Of a DNA stretch of 64,000 nt, positions 1 through 9,750 are shown one piece after another (position 1 is the first letter of the stretch; the number at the start of each line of letters is the position of its first letter). The notes under the pieces are model-generated. The model made no database searches and had not been told where the DNA came from. It saw nothing but the letters and a program-made list of their open reading frames with translations. Position numbers and translations under genes: made by a program. Origin of the DNA: Eucommia ulmoides (lineage: Eukaryota; Streptophyta; Magnoliopsida; Garryales; Eucommiaceae); assembly GCA_016647705.1 (NCBI GenBank), contig JAENRU010000489.1, forward strand, positions 1,178,001-1,242,000. The letters run 5' to 3'.

Positions 1-1436
1 TTGTTTTTTAATCTTTTACATGTTTAGCATAATGGTCTAAATATTTTCTTAATAAACTTTTCAATATAAAATTCTACTTGCACTTTCAAAAAAAAAAAAA
101 CATTAGTATATTAAAATGTCAATTTCAACTATTTATTAGATCAAAATCAACACTTAGAGTTAGTAACACATCTTTTCATTTATAACTAAAAATAATATAT
201 ATATATATATATATATATATTGTTACTGGAGAGGTATTAGTTTGATTGGCGAGAGAAAATATTCTATTTTTCTTGTCAGTTCGACTTTCTAAAAGAATAT
301 TTTAGAAATTAAATCTTGAAATTAATTCTGAATATACCAGATCGATTTAGAAAAGTATATCTGTCTGGAAAAATAATTAGTGACAGATAATAAATAGTCA
401 AAATGTGAATAAATTGATCTGAACACGTCTTACCGTTAAAAAAACATAAAAATTGTGGCGTGTGTTGTCGTTATTCTTGGCCACCTAACATATTATTGTG
501 GCTTATTTAATGCAAAAGGTTGACATTTAATGGAATCATGGGAATCCACATTTGCTTGCTTGAATATCGATCTTTATAAAACTTGGAAAAATAAATAAAT
601 TAAAGTTTTTTTTTTTTTTTGGCTCAAGTCTCAATGGTTAGTACATCTTAAAATATTTTTCATTGAAAATGTTATTGTCACTCACAAAATATTCATTTGC
701 ACTCTAATTATTTTTGTAAAATCAACGATCGATCCAGAAAATTAATTAAACAATTTAGAGAGATTATATAAAAAAAATTAAAAAAAACCTATTTTATTAA
801 AATTATAAGAATAAAAACGTAAATTATCAAAAACTGAAGGCGGATTTGAGTCTTCCGAAACTTGTATATCATCTACACTAAATATTTGAAGTGTAAATAA
901 TTTTGTAAGAATATATTATTTATATTTATTTTTATCCAAAAATTAATGGTTCGTATATATATATATATATATATGTCATTTTCATTATTTTCATCATCAA
1001 TCCTTTGGACTTCAAATTTGGGGGTTATTTTAGTCAAAACATTTGTCTTATTGCCCAAAACATACTTCTAGGAAAGTCCATTTTTTTATGTAGAATAAGT
1101 CAACAATTGAAGTGTCAATTCAAATCAACACTCTTTTCACTACAATTCAACATTGACAAAGTAAAAGAAAATGACATTTCTGACCCCCATATTTTTATTA
1201 ATAAAATCACTAATTAAACAAATCAATTCATTTCATATGCAATTTATTTATATTATTTATATATTGTACATCAACTAATCACAATTCACAAGACAAATAA
1301 TTTTTTTAAATTGATCCCAAATTTACTAATTTTAAGTAGAAAAAAAAAAAAACTAAAAATCAATTCAATTGTAATACAACAACTACAACAACAAGTAAGT
1401 CTTTGTCTCACTTAAGTAGGGTCAGCAATTACAGTA

Positions 1437-1467
<31 letters not shown>

Positions 1468-1607
1468 ATGTATGTATATGTATAGGGGAAAAAAAGCAAC
1501 TAAACTTTGTTTATCCTATAAAAACTTACATTAAATAGGTAAAGAGAGACAAGAGGATTATGTACAATGGGTATTACACTAAACTATTGAAACTTGTTAC
1601 TTGAGTT
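1..1607. other. AT-rich intergenic DNA downstream of HT1
   Basis: No supportable gene. It is AT-rich with (TA)n tracts near 196-221, 950-974 and 1433-1457. A weak resemblance to the SINE family seen at 44.4 kb lies around 300-400 (the AAATCTTGAAATTAAT type of text), too decayed to annotate. The short open frames here lack codon structure and sit in simple sequence. Confidence 0.6.
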
Positions 1608-1798
1608 GACGTTTGTTGAGTGTTTTTATTTATTCTCAAATTTTCACTTTTTGTTCTTAGAAAATTTGGAACAAAAACAGAAACGTAAAAATTCTATTCT
1701 GTTTCCAAAAAATTGTTTTGGTATTTTTTTTTTTAATCCAGAATTTTATGAGAACAAAAAATAAAATTTGGAAAACAAAGACACTAAACAAACGGGAC
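1608..1798. mobile_element. Tourist-like MITE, about 190 bp
   Basis: The ends are inverted copies of one motif: GTTTGTTGAGTGTTTTT on the left and ACACTAAACAAACGGGAC on the right. The same termini (GGCCCTGTTTGTTTAGTG type) recur at 4965, 14568, 37735, 40770 and 41825. GGCCCTGTTTG-type termini are known from Tourist/PIF-Harbinger MITEs. The class assignment is inference; no clean 3 bp target duplication was confirmed. Confidence 0.55.
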
Positions 1799-1843
1799 AA
1801 AATAAAAATAATGGTTTCTGATCCTTATCGAAAATAAGATCAG

Positions 1844-4800
1844 TTAAGCATGTACAAGTACTGAAGAATTCATCAAAACACAGCCTTTTAACCGTTCGAG
1901 GATAGCATTTTTACTTACGAGACCTGAATGTAGAGTAAGAGGTAAACCCTCTTTCACACACTCATCGTACTTCTCCAGCGCTGATACAATGTCGCTAAAA
2001 TCAGGCCTTTTTGAGGGATTTAACGCCCAACATCGCTTTATGAGGTGAGCCAGTGCTGGTTGGCAACTGGCTGGAAGTGGCGGTCGTTCATTCTGACAAG
2101 AATAGAGTTTCTCTGATCATGTTGCAATTTTTGTTTTTGGAGATAACTACAATACAACCTACATCTCCATACAACCGGCGAAATTACAAAGTCGGCTGAA
2201 GGAAATTACAAGTTTTTTTGGAAAGTTACAAGTTTCAAGTTCTTCTAAAACATTGAAACTTCTTTAGTTCAACCTTGTAACTTTGGTGGACTGTATAGGG
2301 CTGTAGCTGTATTATAATTTTTACCTTCGTTTTTGTTTTTGAAAAAAAAAATGGGTTTATAATTATATAATCATTTTTTGTAATCATGTTTCTAGATCGA
2401 TTTATTTTTTAGTCCTTACAAAAATATTTTTTAATTTTTATTAATATTTTAGTTAATGTTAACTAGGATATCAAACACAAATTCAACATAATTAATATCA
2501 ACAAAAATTAAAAAAAAAGTAGGGATATAAAATTATAAATAATGTATCATTTGGTAATAATTTTTTTTAATTGTTTTCGTAGTAATAAAATTAATTAGAA
2601 AAAATACTCATCTAGTTAAATGAACTATTAATATAAAAATATTAAGTGTAATTCTTTTTTTGATCTTCTAAAATATAAAAATTAAAATAATAAAAAACAA
2701 ATGTTTTTATCTTTTCAAAAGTGGTATTTTTATTCTTTTAATTTTTTAAAGAATTTTTTTAGTAGGCAAACAAAAAATACTTAAAAATGCAATCAAATGT
2801 TGTCTAAATTATTAAAAAAAGGAAAAAAAATTATGTTTTTGATCCTGGATGTCTACCTGGACTTTGAGGATTGTCAAATTACATATTTGATTTTAAATTT
2901 AATATTTATTTCAATCCTGCAAAATTAAAACGGTATTAATAATTTTGACTGTAAAAAGGGTTATGCTCAGCACTTGCCTTATAATAAGAATATTTTGTCA
3001 TTTCATCCGACGAAAATATTCTCATTAGAAAGCCACGTGGTCATCAAAACTTATTTTTCATATAAAATTATTAGCCATTTCTTTTAATTTTGCATTTAAA
3101 TAAAAACAAATATAAAATTTGAAGGACTAAATTTGTATTCGACAAACCTCAGGGACCAAAATTATAAATATATAAAAATATAATATATTTAAAAAAAGAA
3201 AGAGCAAAAGTAAAAACTAACCTTCTCGGCGACGGCGAACGCCGCCTGCACCGGAGTCATCCCCTGAAACGGAAGCAACGCCGTCGTCAACTCCCAAAGC
3301 ACAATCCCAAAGCTATAAACATCGACTTTCCTGGTATACGGCTTCTCCTTCACCATCTCCGGCGCCATCCACCGGTAAGTCCCCATGTTCCCCTTCGATT
3401 CCTGGGTCTGCGTTTCCAGACAGGAGGTCCCAAAATCGGCAACCTTAACGCGCATGTCGTCGTTGAGGAGAAGATTGTTGGATTTAAGGTCCCTGTGGAT
3501 GACGCCTTGGGAGTGAAGGTACTCCATGCCGCGGGAGATGTCGAGGGCAAGTCGGAGAATGGTTTCTGTAGAGAGAGAGTAGGGTTCCTTCTTGTTCAGG
3601 TACATTCTTAGGGTTCCTTGGGACATGTATTCGGTGATGATGCAGTATACTGGAGGCTTCTTACATGCTGCAATGAACTGTATATACATACATATGTATA
3701 TATGTATGTATAGCAACATTTAGTTAAGATCAATATATGAACTGTGTATATATATATATATATATATATGTATATGTATATATGTATATAAACTGTGTGT
3801 ACATATGCATGTTTAGCAACATTTAGTTAAGGTTAATGAACTGTGTATGTATATATGTGTGTATAAAGTACCGGCTTTTGTGACATCTCACATCAAAAAT
3901 GTTATAAAAGATTGTGGTAACTTATACTGGAGGCTTCTTACATGCTGCGATGAACTGTATATACATATATACATACATATATGTATAGCAACACTTAGTT
4001 AAGATCAATGAACTGTGTATATATATGAATATGTATAATGTATATATGTATATGAACTGTGTGTATATATGCATGTATAGCAACATTTACTTAGGGTTAA
4101 TGAACCGTGACATTCCAATGGAAGTATTAGAAAAAATTATCTGATATATAAAATATCATGAATATGGGCTACTACTATATCAAAGTTTGTAATTTAGCGG
4201 TTATCTAGTCTACCTCTCTGGTGAGAGGTCAGTGTTCAAAATTCTCTGTCCTAATTATTTGTACTAGAAAAAATGAATGTGGGCTACTACTACCACTTTT
4301 GTGAGATTCCACATCGGAAATATTAGAAAATATTGTTTGATATATAAAGTACAAGTGAGTTACTAGTAGTATCTTGGTTTAAGCATTTTGGATCACGTGA
4401 ACTCGGTTCAAATGATATTGGGCCAGTGGATTGCATGGGGCGTTACAGATGGTATCGGAGCTAACCCTAGTGCAGATTTAGCACCAAGGCGGTGTTGATA
4501 GAGGAGTAAAGTTTCTGAAGGGGGGGAGAGGCCCTGGGATGGGTAGGTACCTCATGTCTGCTTATGGGGTTTGTTCTGTGTCCACTTATATGTTGTTATT
4601 TACACTACCAACCAAGAGAGTAAATTGGATCAACACGACGAGAACATCACATTTTTTAGTGGGGGATGATATTATATAGGCTACTATTAGTACATTAAAT
4701 TAAGCATTTTAGGTCACGTGGACTCAGTCCAAAAGGTACTGGACTAGTGGGTCAGATGAGGCGTTACAACCTTAACTTTAAACATTTTAGGCCCCATGAA

Positions 4801-6606
4801 TTTTTTAATTCAATTGTTCTCATTTTTTAATTTTTATTTTGTTTTTTTTTTGGAATAAAAACACTAAACAAACACCTGTTTTTAGTCCCAAAATCACAAA
4901 TATTAGGGGTTTATGTTCCAAGATTACTGTCTCCATTTCTAGAATTGTTCCTAAAGTGATGTTTGATTAACGTTTTTGTTTTTCCGTTTCTACTCCCAAT
5001 AAAATAGGATGAAAATTTTGTTTTCATTCTAGATTATTCTGATAACAGAATCGCGTTTGATAACAATAATTATCTTTAAATATTTTAATAATTTCTCATA
5101 ATGAAAACAAAAAAAATGAAATTGTTTACAACTAAATTTGGATCATTTATGTGTGTGCGTCATATAGAGAGAGGAGATAAAAGAAGAAGATGAAAATGTG
5201 GCCGGCGTGGTGGTGCTTTTTGACATTTATCCTTATAAATTAGATTAAAAATAGTTTTGTGAGAATGAATAGGAATCAAGAAATTTTGGAATTACTCCCA
5301 AAATTTTGAAAATATTTAGGAACAAAAACATGTTTGTCAAACACGTGTCTGTACCTTCATCTCAAAATTCTAGGAGCAAAAACAGAAATCAGGGAGCGGA
5401 AACACTAAACAAACGGGGCCTATATAAACTTTCCATTTTAAACCTCCATAATTTACATAAAATCCTCTTAAACCCACCAATTATTTTTAATCCCGCCGAA
5501 ATCAAAATTTAAATCTGCCTCTAATTTACAAAATTAAGCATCAACATAGCCAATCTTGAAAATTCAAAAAGCCCCCCTCCAATTTTTAAAAAATCAACAT
5601 TTCACCCTCTAAATAACAAAAAACAAAAAAAAAAAACATTAACATAGACATGGATAATTCAATATATATATATAGAATTAAAAAATTGAAGGGTTAATTA
5701 CATTTTGCCTCTTTTTAGTTTAACCGAATTACACTTCAAATCCATACAGTATTTTACTCAGCACTTACTTGCCGTGATTCAGATGTAAGTGCAACGGTTA
5801 ATTATTAATAGATTGTAAATTTATCCTTATATCTCATCTGACTTGGCCCAAAAAATAAAGGAAAGAAAAAAATGAGGACAGATGACTATTACCCGACCTA
5901 ATTTGGGATATAAATGTTAAATGATTTATTAATTTTGATATTTTTTAGATTTGACCGTTAATTTTAACGAAAAACGAAATCATTGCATTTTAGTCTAAAT
6001 AACCGATCACGGGACAAGTGATTACGAAAATACTCTATAAGGATAAAAGTGCGATTTGGTTAAACTACAGGGGATAAAGTGTCATTAACTCAAGAAACTG
6101 AATTGGGTTGTCTTCAAAATTGAGCTAACCTGAACTATATTGGGGTGATAGAGGCGAGATAGCAAGGCAACCTCAGACTTAAACTGCTGTTCGAGCATGG
6201 CCCTTGTCTCCTCCTTGTGTGTCGGAATCCTCACCATTTTCACCGCCACCGCCCTCTGCTTATATATCCCTCTGTAAATCCGGCTATGTGCGCCGGAGGC
6301 GAATTTATTTCCGATGAACAGCTGCGACAGATCCGCCGTCCAGTCCTCCTGATCATCCTTCGACGTTTCCCACGTTTCGACATTCTCGGACTCCAGAATC
6401 ATCGACCATGAATCCAGGCTGTCGAATCTCTTCCTCTCCATGCTCTCCGTGTCGGAATTGAATTGGGTTCTTGAAGAAGAAGGGATCGACGGCGGTTTGT
6501 TCCTCGATTTCAGGATCCTGAAAGGATTGAAACAGAGTGGGAATTTCGGTTTGTTTGAGGTTGTTCTCTCCATTGTCGTCGGATTTATTTTTTTCGAAGA
6601 AATCAA
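1844..6606 (-). CDS. HT1: HT1 (HIGH LEAF TEMPERATURE 1) Raf-like protein kinase, 3 exons
   Basis: Exons on the minus strand are 6606-6130, 3677-3222 and 2092-1844, with GT-AG introns, all phase 0, giving 393 residues. The protein matches Arabidopsis HT1 closely: FIGNKFASGAHSRIYRGIY (glycine loop, about 97-115), catalytic K123 in AVAVK, E145, HRDLKSNN (220-227), DFG (240-242), APE (264-266), and the HT1-type tail CVKEGLPLT. HT1 is known as a guard-cell kinase that keeps stomata open. It acts in CO2 signalling with MPK4 and MPK12, upstream of the anion-channel branch. Every kinase subdomain looks intact. The start is the first in-frame Met; Met12 or a later one is possible because the first 23 residues precede the LCFNPFR segment near which the Arabidopsis protein begins. 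Intron 1 (3678-6129) is crowded with repeats and includes a second copy of the exon 2 splice acceptor. Confidence 0.95.
2142..2325. mobile_element. Inverted-repeat MITE in HT1 intron 2
   Basis: Text near the left end (ACTACAATACAACCTACATC) is matched in reverse complement near the right end (GGCTGTAGCTGTATTATAAT), with further inverted similarity inward (TTACAAAGT against ACTTTGGTGG). About 180 bp with no coding capacity. Superfamily not assigned. Confidence 0.5.
2832..3182. mobile_element. Probable long-TIR MITE at the 3' end of HT1 intron 2
   Basis: The left part reads TTTTTGATCCTGGATGTCTA. The right part ends CAGGGACCAAAATTATAAAT, a diverged reverse complement. Between them are GGACT.AA.TTTG style repeats typical of plant MITEs. 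It lies about 40 bp from exon 2. Boundaries are approximate. Confidence 0.35.
3646..4140. repeat. HT1: Tandem duplication spanning the exon 2 acceptor of HT1
   Basis: The segment starting at 3646 (the 5'-most 32 nt of exon 2, the acceptor, about 200 bp of TATG-rich intron, and the first bases of a TRIM LTR near 3888) is repeated from 3923, with its second LTR start near 4106. The exon copy, 3923-3954, differs from the true exon by one synonymous base (Ile ATT to ATC). It keeps an equivalent CAG acceptor and AT-rich upstream tract. Minus-strand transcription reaches the copy before the real exon. Confidence 0.85.
4178..4272 (+). mobile_element. Short tRNA-derived SINE with a 20 bp target duplication
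   Basis: A 95 bp body flanked by 20 bp copies, with one mismatch, of the GGGCTACTACTA-containing target (4158-4177 and 4273-4292). The body resembles a tRNA of the Val/His kind: TTTAGCGGTTATCTAGTCT (A-box side), then GAGAGGTCAGTGTTCAAAAT (B-box side). It ends in an A-rich tail (AGAAAAA). The insertion lies within a fragment of the TRIM LTR family found next door. Confidence 0.65.
4300..4768 (+). mobile_element. TRIM-type miniature LTR retroelement (fossil)
   Basis: The left LTR is about 4300-4447 (TGTGAGATTCCACATCGG ... GGGGCGTTACA). It is followed by a primer-binding site for initiator Met tRNA at 4450-4461 (TGGTATCGGAGC). The internal region is about 200 bp and non-coding. A purine run (AGTGGGGGATG) precedes a shorter right LTR, about 4670-4768, that ends GAGGCGTTACA. 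A near-match 5 bp duplication (ACTTT/ACCTT) flanks it. The size and lack of genes fit terminal-repeat retrotransposons in miniature. It is an old, imperfect copy. Confidence 0.75.
4965..5420. mobile_element. Longer Tourist-like element in HT1 intron 1
   Basis: The left end is GTTTGATTAACGTTTTTGTT, the right end ACACTAAACAAACGGGGCC. The interior has the family's GTGGCCGGCGTGGTGGTG patch and the subterminal motif AAAATTCTAGGAGCAAAAAC. A 450 bp relative lies at 40770-41216 in the membrane-protein gene. Non-autonomous. Confidence 0.55.
5694..6086. mobile_element. Long-TIR MITE close to the HT1 exon 1 donor
   Basis: The left end (GGTTAATTACATTTTGCCTC, then TTTAACCGAATTACACTT) is matched by the inverted right end (AAGTGCGATTTGGTTAAACT, then GATAAAGTGTCATTAACTC). 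The arms are about 90 bp. The right end lies only about 43 bp from the splice donor of exon 1 (6129). Confidence 0.6.
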
Positions 6607-7110
6607 GATAAGAAATCAAAAGGGGATCTCCTTCTGAAGGTGTGGATTGATTTGAGGAAGCGCATGAACTGATTGAGAAACATGGGTTCTGATCGAAACA
6701 GAAAAACTGAGATTGGTTTTCATGTATTGATTCGAGAACAGAGAACCCATTAAAACCTAGAGAGAGAAAGAGGAGAGAGAGAGGGAAAAAAGAAGAAGAC
6801 GACGAAGCAGGGGACTCTCATGTGGGTAAATCTCCATTGTTTTCTTTGAGAGAAGAAAAATGTAGAGAGAGAAACTGGGAACAAAAAAAGAACAGAAGAT
6901 CGATTGTAATGGAAACAAAAAATTGCCGAAAAACGGAAGAGGGGGTTGTGAAATGTCCATGACTTTTTATCAATTATCATGGAGATTTTCAGGGACGTCC
7001 CGTGAGAGATTGGTTCGAAAAGTAGACAGAGAAAGAAGAGAGAGAGACCTTTAACACTGCCAAGTAGAGAGAGAGACCTTTAGAGAGAGAGAGAGAGTGG
7101 CCTCCCCTGT
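6607..7110 (-). promoter_or_regulatory. HT1: HT1 upstream region and probable 5' UTR
   Basis: Just upstream of the HT1 start the coding strand is strongly CT-rich. The plus strand shows GAGAGAGA runs near 6760-6790, 6850-6870 and 7020-7100, a pattern common in plant 5' UTRs and core promoters. No confident TATA box was identified. Confidence 0.5.
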
Positions 7111-7544
7111 TTCCTTTTGGATCAATCAATGCTAACTTGTTAAGTGGCCACAGTGGGAAAAGAAAAGCTTGATGGAGTAAGAAACCCTATTTTGTTAGTT
7201 CATACTAAATACTAATTTATACCGGTCGACGTGGGATCTCATAATATTTCTCACTCGAAAATGTAATATACACATCTTGTTGGCTCAGTTCGTCTTCTTT
7301 AGTTGGTAATGTAGATAGCAGTCCATAAGCGAATACAGGGCCCCTATCATAGTGTCTTTATCTCTCTCCAGAGTTTCTATTCTTTTATCAACACCATCAC
7401 GGTACTGTTTCTGGATAAGAGTTAATTCTAATACCATTTCTAATGCTCTCCAAGTAACCCACCGGTTTATTAACTTTTGAACTAAGTGCACGTGACACAA
7501 AATGATTAAGTCATTTTACTATATGTCTGACCGTTTTTTGTCAT

Positions 7545-7710
7545 TACTTTGGATGTGTGATCGTATACTAACCATTGACTAATGTGTCTAGGTCAGTTTA
7601 AGCGCATCTCAACTAATCACCTCATCGGGTGATCTTAAGAGTGCACACACCCTATATCGGCCTGATACATTTAGGATTAAATTCAAGATTTAATTGCTAG
7701 GCTACTCACC
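7545..7710 (-). mobile_element. Degenerate SINE, same family as 44.4 kb
   Basis: Read on the minus strand it contains GAATTTAATCCTAAATGTAT, then CAGGCCGATA, then GATTAGTTGAGATGCGCTTA. This is the same order of blocks as the plus-strand copy near 44430-44560 (CAGGCCGATG ... GATTAGTCGAGGTGTG). It lies directly upstream of, or within, the LINE remnant that follows. Confidence 0.5.
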
Positions 7711-8314
7711 ATAAATGGTTTCTATCCTAACCAAATGAAAAATGGTTTGTCTTTAGATTTTTCTTCTAATTGGTTTCCTCCTCCTGCAGGGTTTTTCAAA
7801 TTGAATACAAATGGTAGCGCTTTGGGGAATCCTGGGTAGGGGGGCATTGGAGGACTGATCAGGCAGACTGTTGGGACTTGGAAAGTTGGTTTCATTGGTC
7901 AGATCAAGTCTTGTACTTGTTTGGAAGCGGAAATTAGGAGTATTCGTACAGGTCTGTGCTTGGCGATTTCGAGAGGTTTTCCCAGAATCATTGTGGAATC
8001 CGATTCTGAGGAAGCGGTCCAATTAATTCGAGGAGGTTGCCCTGAGAGCCATGTCTATAGGAACTGGATCTTAGAGTGCAAACAAATTATCGAGATGCAT
8101 GATTTTACGATCCAATCTACTCGGAAAATTAATAATAGATGTGCTGATTTTTTGGCAAGGTTAGGAATTGATTGTGGCTCAGAGGTCCATTACCTTGCGG
8201 ACCATCCGGTAGAGATAGAAATTTTTTTGATAGCTGATATGAGGGTTGTTGCTCCTCTTTGTAGGTTTTAGTTGTTTTGTTTGTTGCCTTTCTAACCCAA
8301 AAAAAAAAAAAAAA
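7700..8314 (+). mobile_element. 5'-truncated L1-type LINE, RNase H end
   Basis: The frame from about 7768 encodes a plant-LINE RNase H-like segment: WFPPPAGFFKLNTNGSA, one in-frame stop (7840-7842), GGIGGLIRQ, then an open run 7921-8271 with CLEAEIRSIRTGL, VESDSEEAVQLI and RCADFLARL. A 3' UTR and a pure A tract at 8299-8314 follow. The 9 bp TCATTTTAC occurs at 7511-7519 and right after the A tract at 8315-8323, and may be the target duplication. The SINE piece between would then be part of, or nested in, this insertion. Not a host gene. Confidence 0.75.
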
Positions 8315-8323
8315 TCATTTTAC

Positions 8324-9582
8324 CAACCAGACTAACAACTTTTGAGTAGACTGCACAAAACTTTTGAAAGTAAGAAAAGATGTACAAACTCAACGATCCA
8401 TCCAGAAAATTGATTGAGGAGGGTTAAAATGTGTATATATATATATATGCGCGAGCGCGCAATGTATAGACATGAAGGGTTATAATATGATTGAATGGTC
8501 TTTATCATTGACGTTGCTTTCAAAAGCCATGTTGAGTGCAACTACTACTACTACTACCCCATGCTGCCCCTCCATTGCCACTTGGGCTTGTTATGTCTTT
8601 ATCAAGCCCATTGGGCCTTTATTTGGGCCCAATCAAAATGACAAAAATGGGCTCTTTTTGATTGGGCCCATTTTATCAAAGCCCCAAGCCCAACCCAATC
8701 ATGTAGGCCCAATTAAGGCCTAATTAGTGCCTATAAACAAATCGGGCTCGGATCGGGTCAAGGTGATCCATATTTGACCCTTAAAATAATTAGGTTCGAG
8801 TCTAAACCTGTCATCTGGTTATATTTTTTTATCCATACTCAAATAGAACGGGTCAGATTTGGATTTATTTTGTTAAATTTTTTTTAAAAAATTATTATGG
8901 ACATATATAATATCACTAATTAAGATTAATTTTAATTATTATTGAATAATAAAATATATTACATTGCGCATAGAAAATTCATAATGTAAGTAAATAATAT
9001 ATTTGTCATTCACATAGTGATAATTATTGCTCAAACCAGATCGATCAAAATTTACATCTTATCAATTTATTATTTAGATTATAGGATTCAAGTCGTAAAC
9101 AGATTATCAACTCGTAAATAATGATTTATATCCAAAATAAACAGATCATATTTGGACTGGGTTCGAATGAAAATTCGATTCGCTGATAGGCCTATGTAAA
9201 GTTTTCCTGAACCGAGATTTTGAGTCTGGAAAACGAACAATGCGGTGCTAACTAAAATTTCGGTCTAGAAGTAAGTTTGAAGATTAGATGATCTAAAACA
9301 GCGGAAACAACAATGTTTACCACAACAACATATACAAACAGTGTAATGAGAATACAATTACAATAACAACAACAATTGTATTGACAACGAAGGCTATAAG
9401 GTGTCAAAGGTTTACAGTGACATGTTTTCCTACAAAATGTTTTAAATAAAAAAATTAAAGTGTCACGAATAGATATCGTTATGTTTGAGGGGACATAACG
9501 AGATCATTTTACAATAAAAATAAAAAATAAAAAAATAAAATAAAAAACACAACTAAACTACACTTGTTTAGAAAACAAGAAG
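8324..9582. other. Intergenic DNA with a GGCCCA/TGGGCC cluster
   Basis: No gene seen. 8560-8735 holds repeated TGGGCC/GGCCCA words partly arranged as inverted repeats (CTTTATTTGGGCCCAATCAA, then TGATTGGGCCCATTTTATCA). 9290-9400 is rich in CAA/ACAACA. 9480-9550 is A-rich simple sequence leading to the Copia left LTR. Confidence 0.5.
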
Positions 9583-9750
9583 TGTTAATGCAATATATGT
9601 GTTTGGCCCACTTGGTCCGTTAGGGCAAAACCTTAACGCTAGGGTCTCCCACTTCTCTTATAAATAGTTGTGTATATCATTGTATTCCGTGTATCTTTTT
9701 CACAAAATTAATATATTGTTCATGTTCCCCACTTCTTAATTATCTTAACA
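9583..9750 (+). repeat. Left LTR of a Copia fossil
   Basis: Begins TGTTAATGCAATATATG and ends ATTATCTTAACA, so the terminal inverted word is TGTTA/TAACA. It contains TATAAATAGTTG as a promoter box near 9660. By eye it differs from the right LTR (27905) at about 11 of about 160 aligned bases. It is followed by a degenerate Met-tRNA-like primer site at 9751 (AGATATCAAGAG). The preceding 5 bases (AGAAG) do not match those after the right LTR. Confidence 0.85.

Noticed and set aside
7921-8271. 116-residue frame resembling a host RNase H-like protein
   Set aside because: Continuous with upstream LINE text and ends in a 3' UTR with a pure A tract, so it is part of a LINE remnant.
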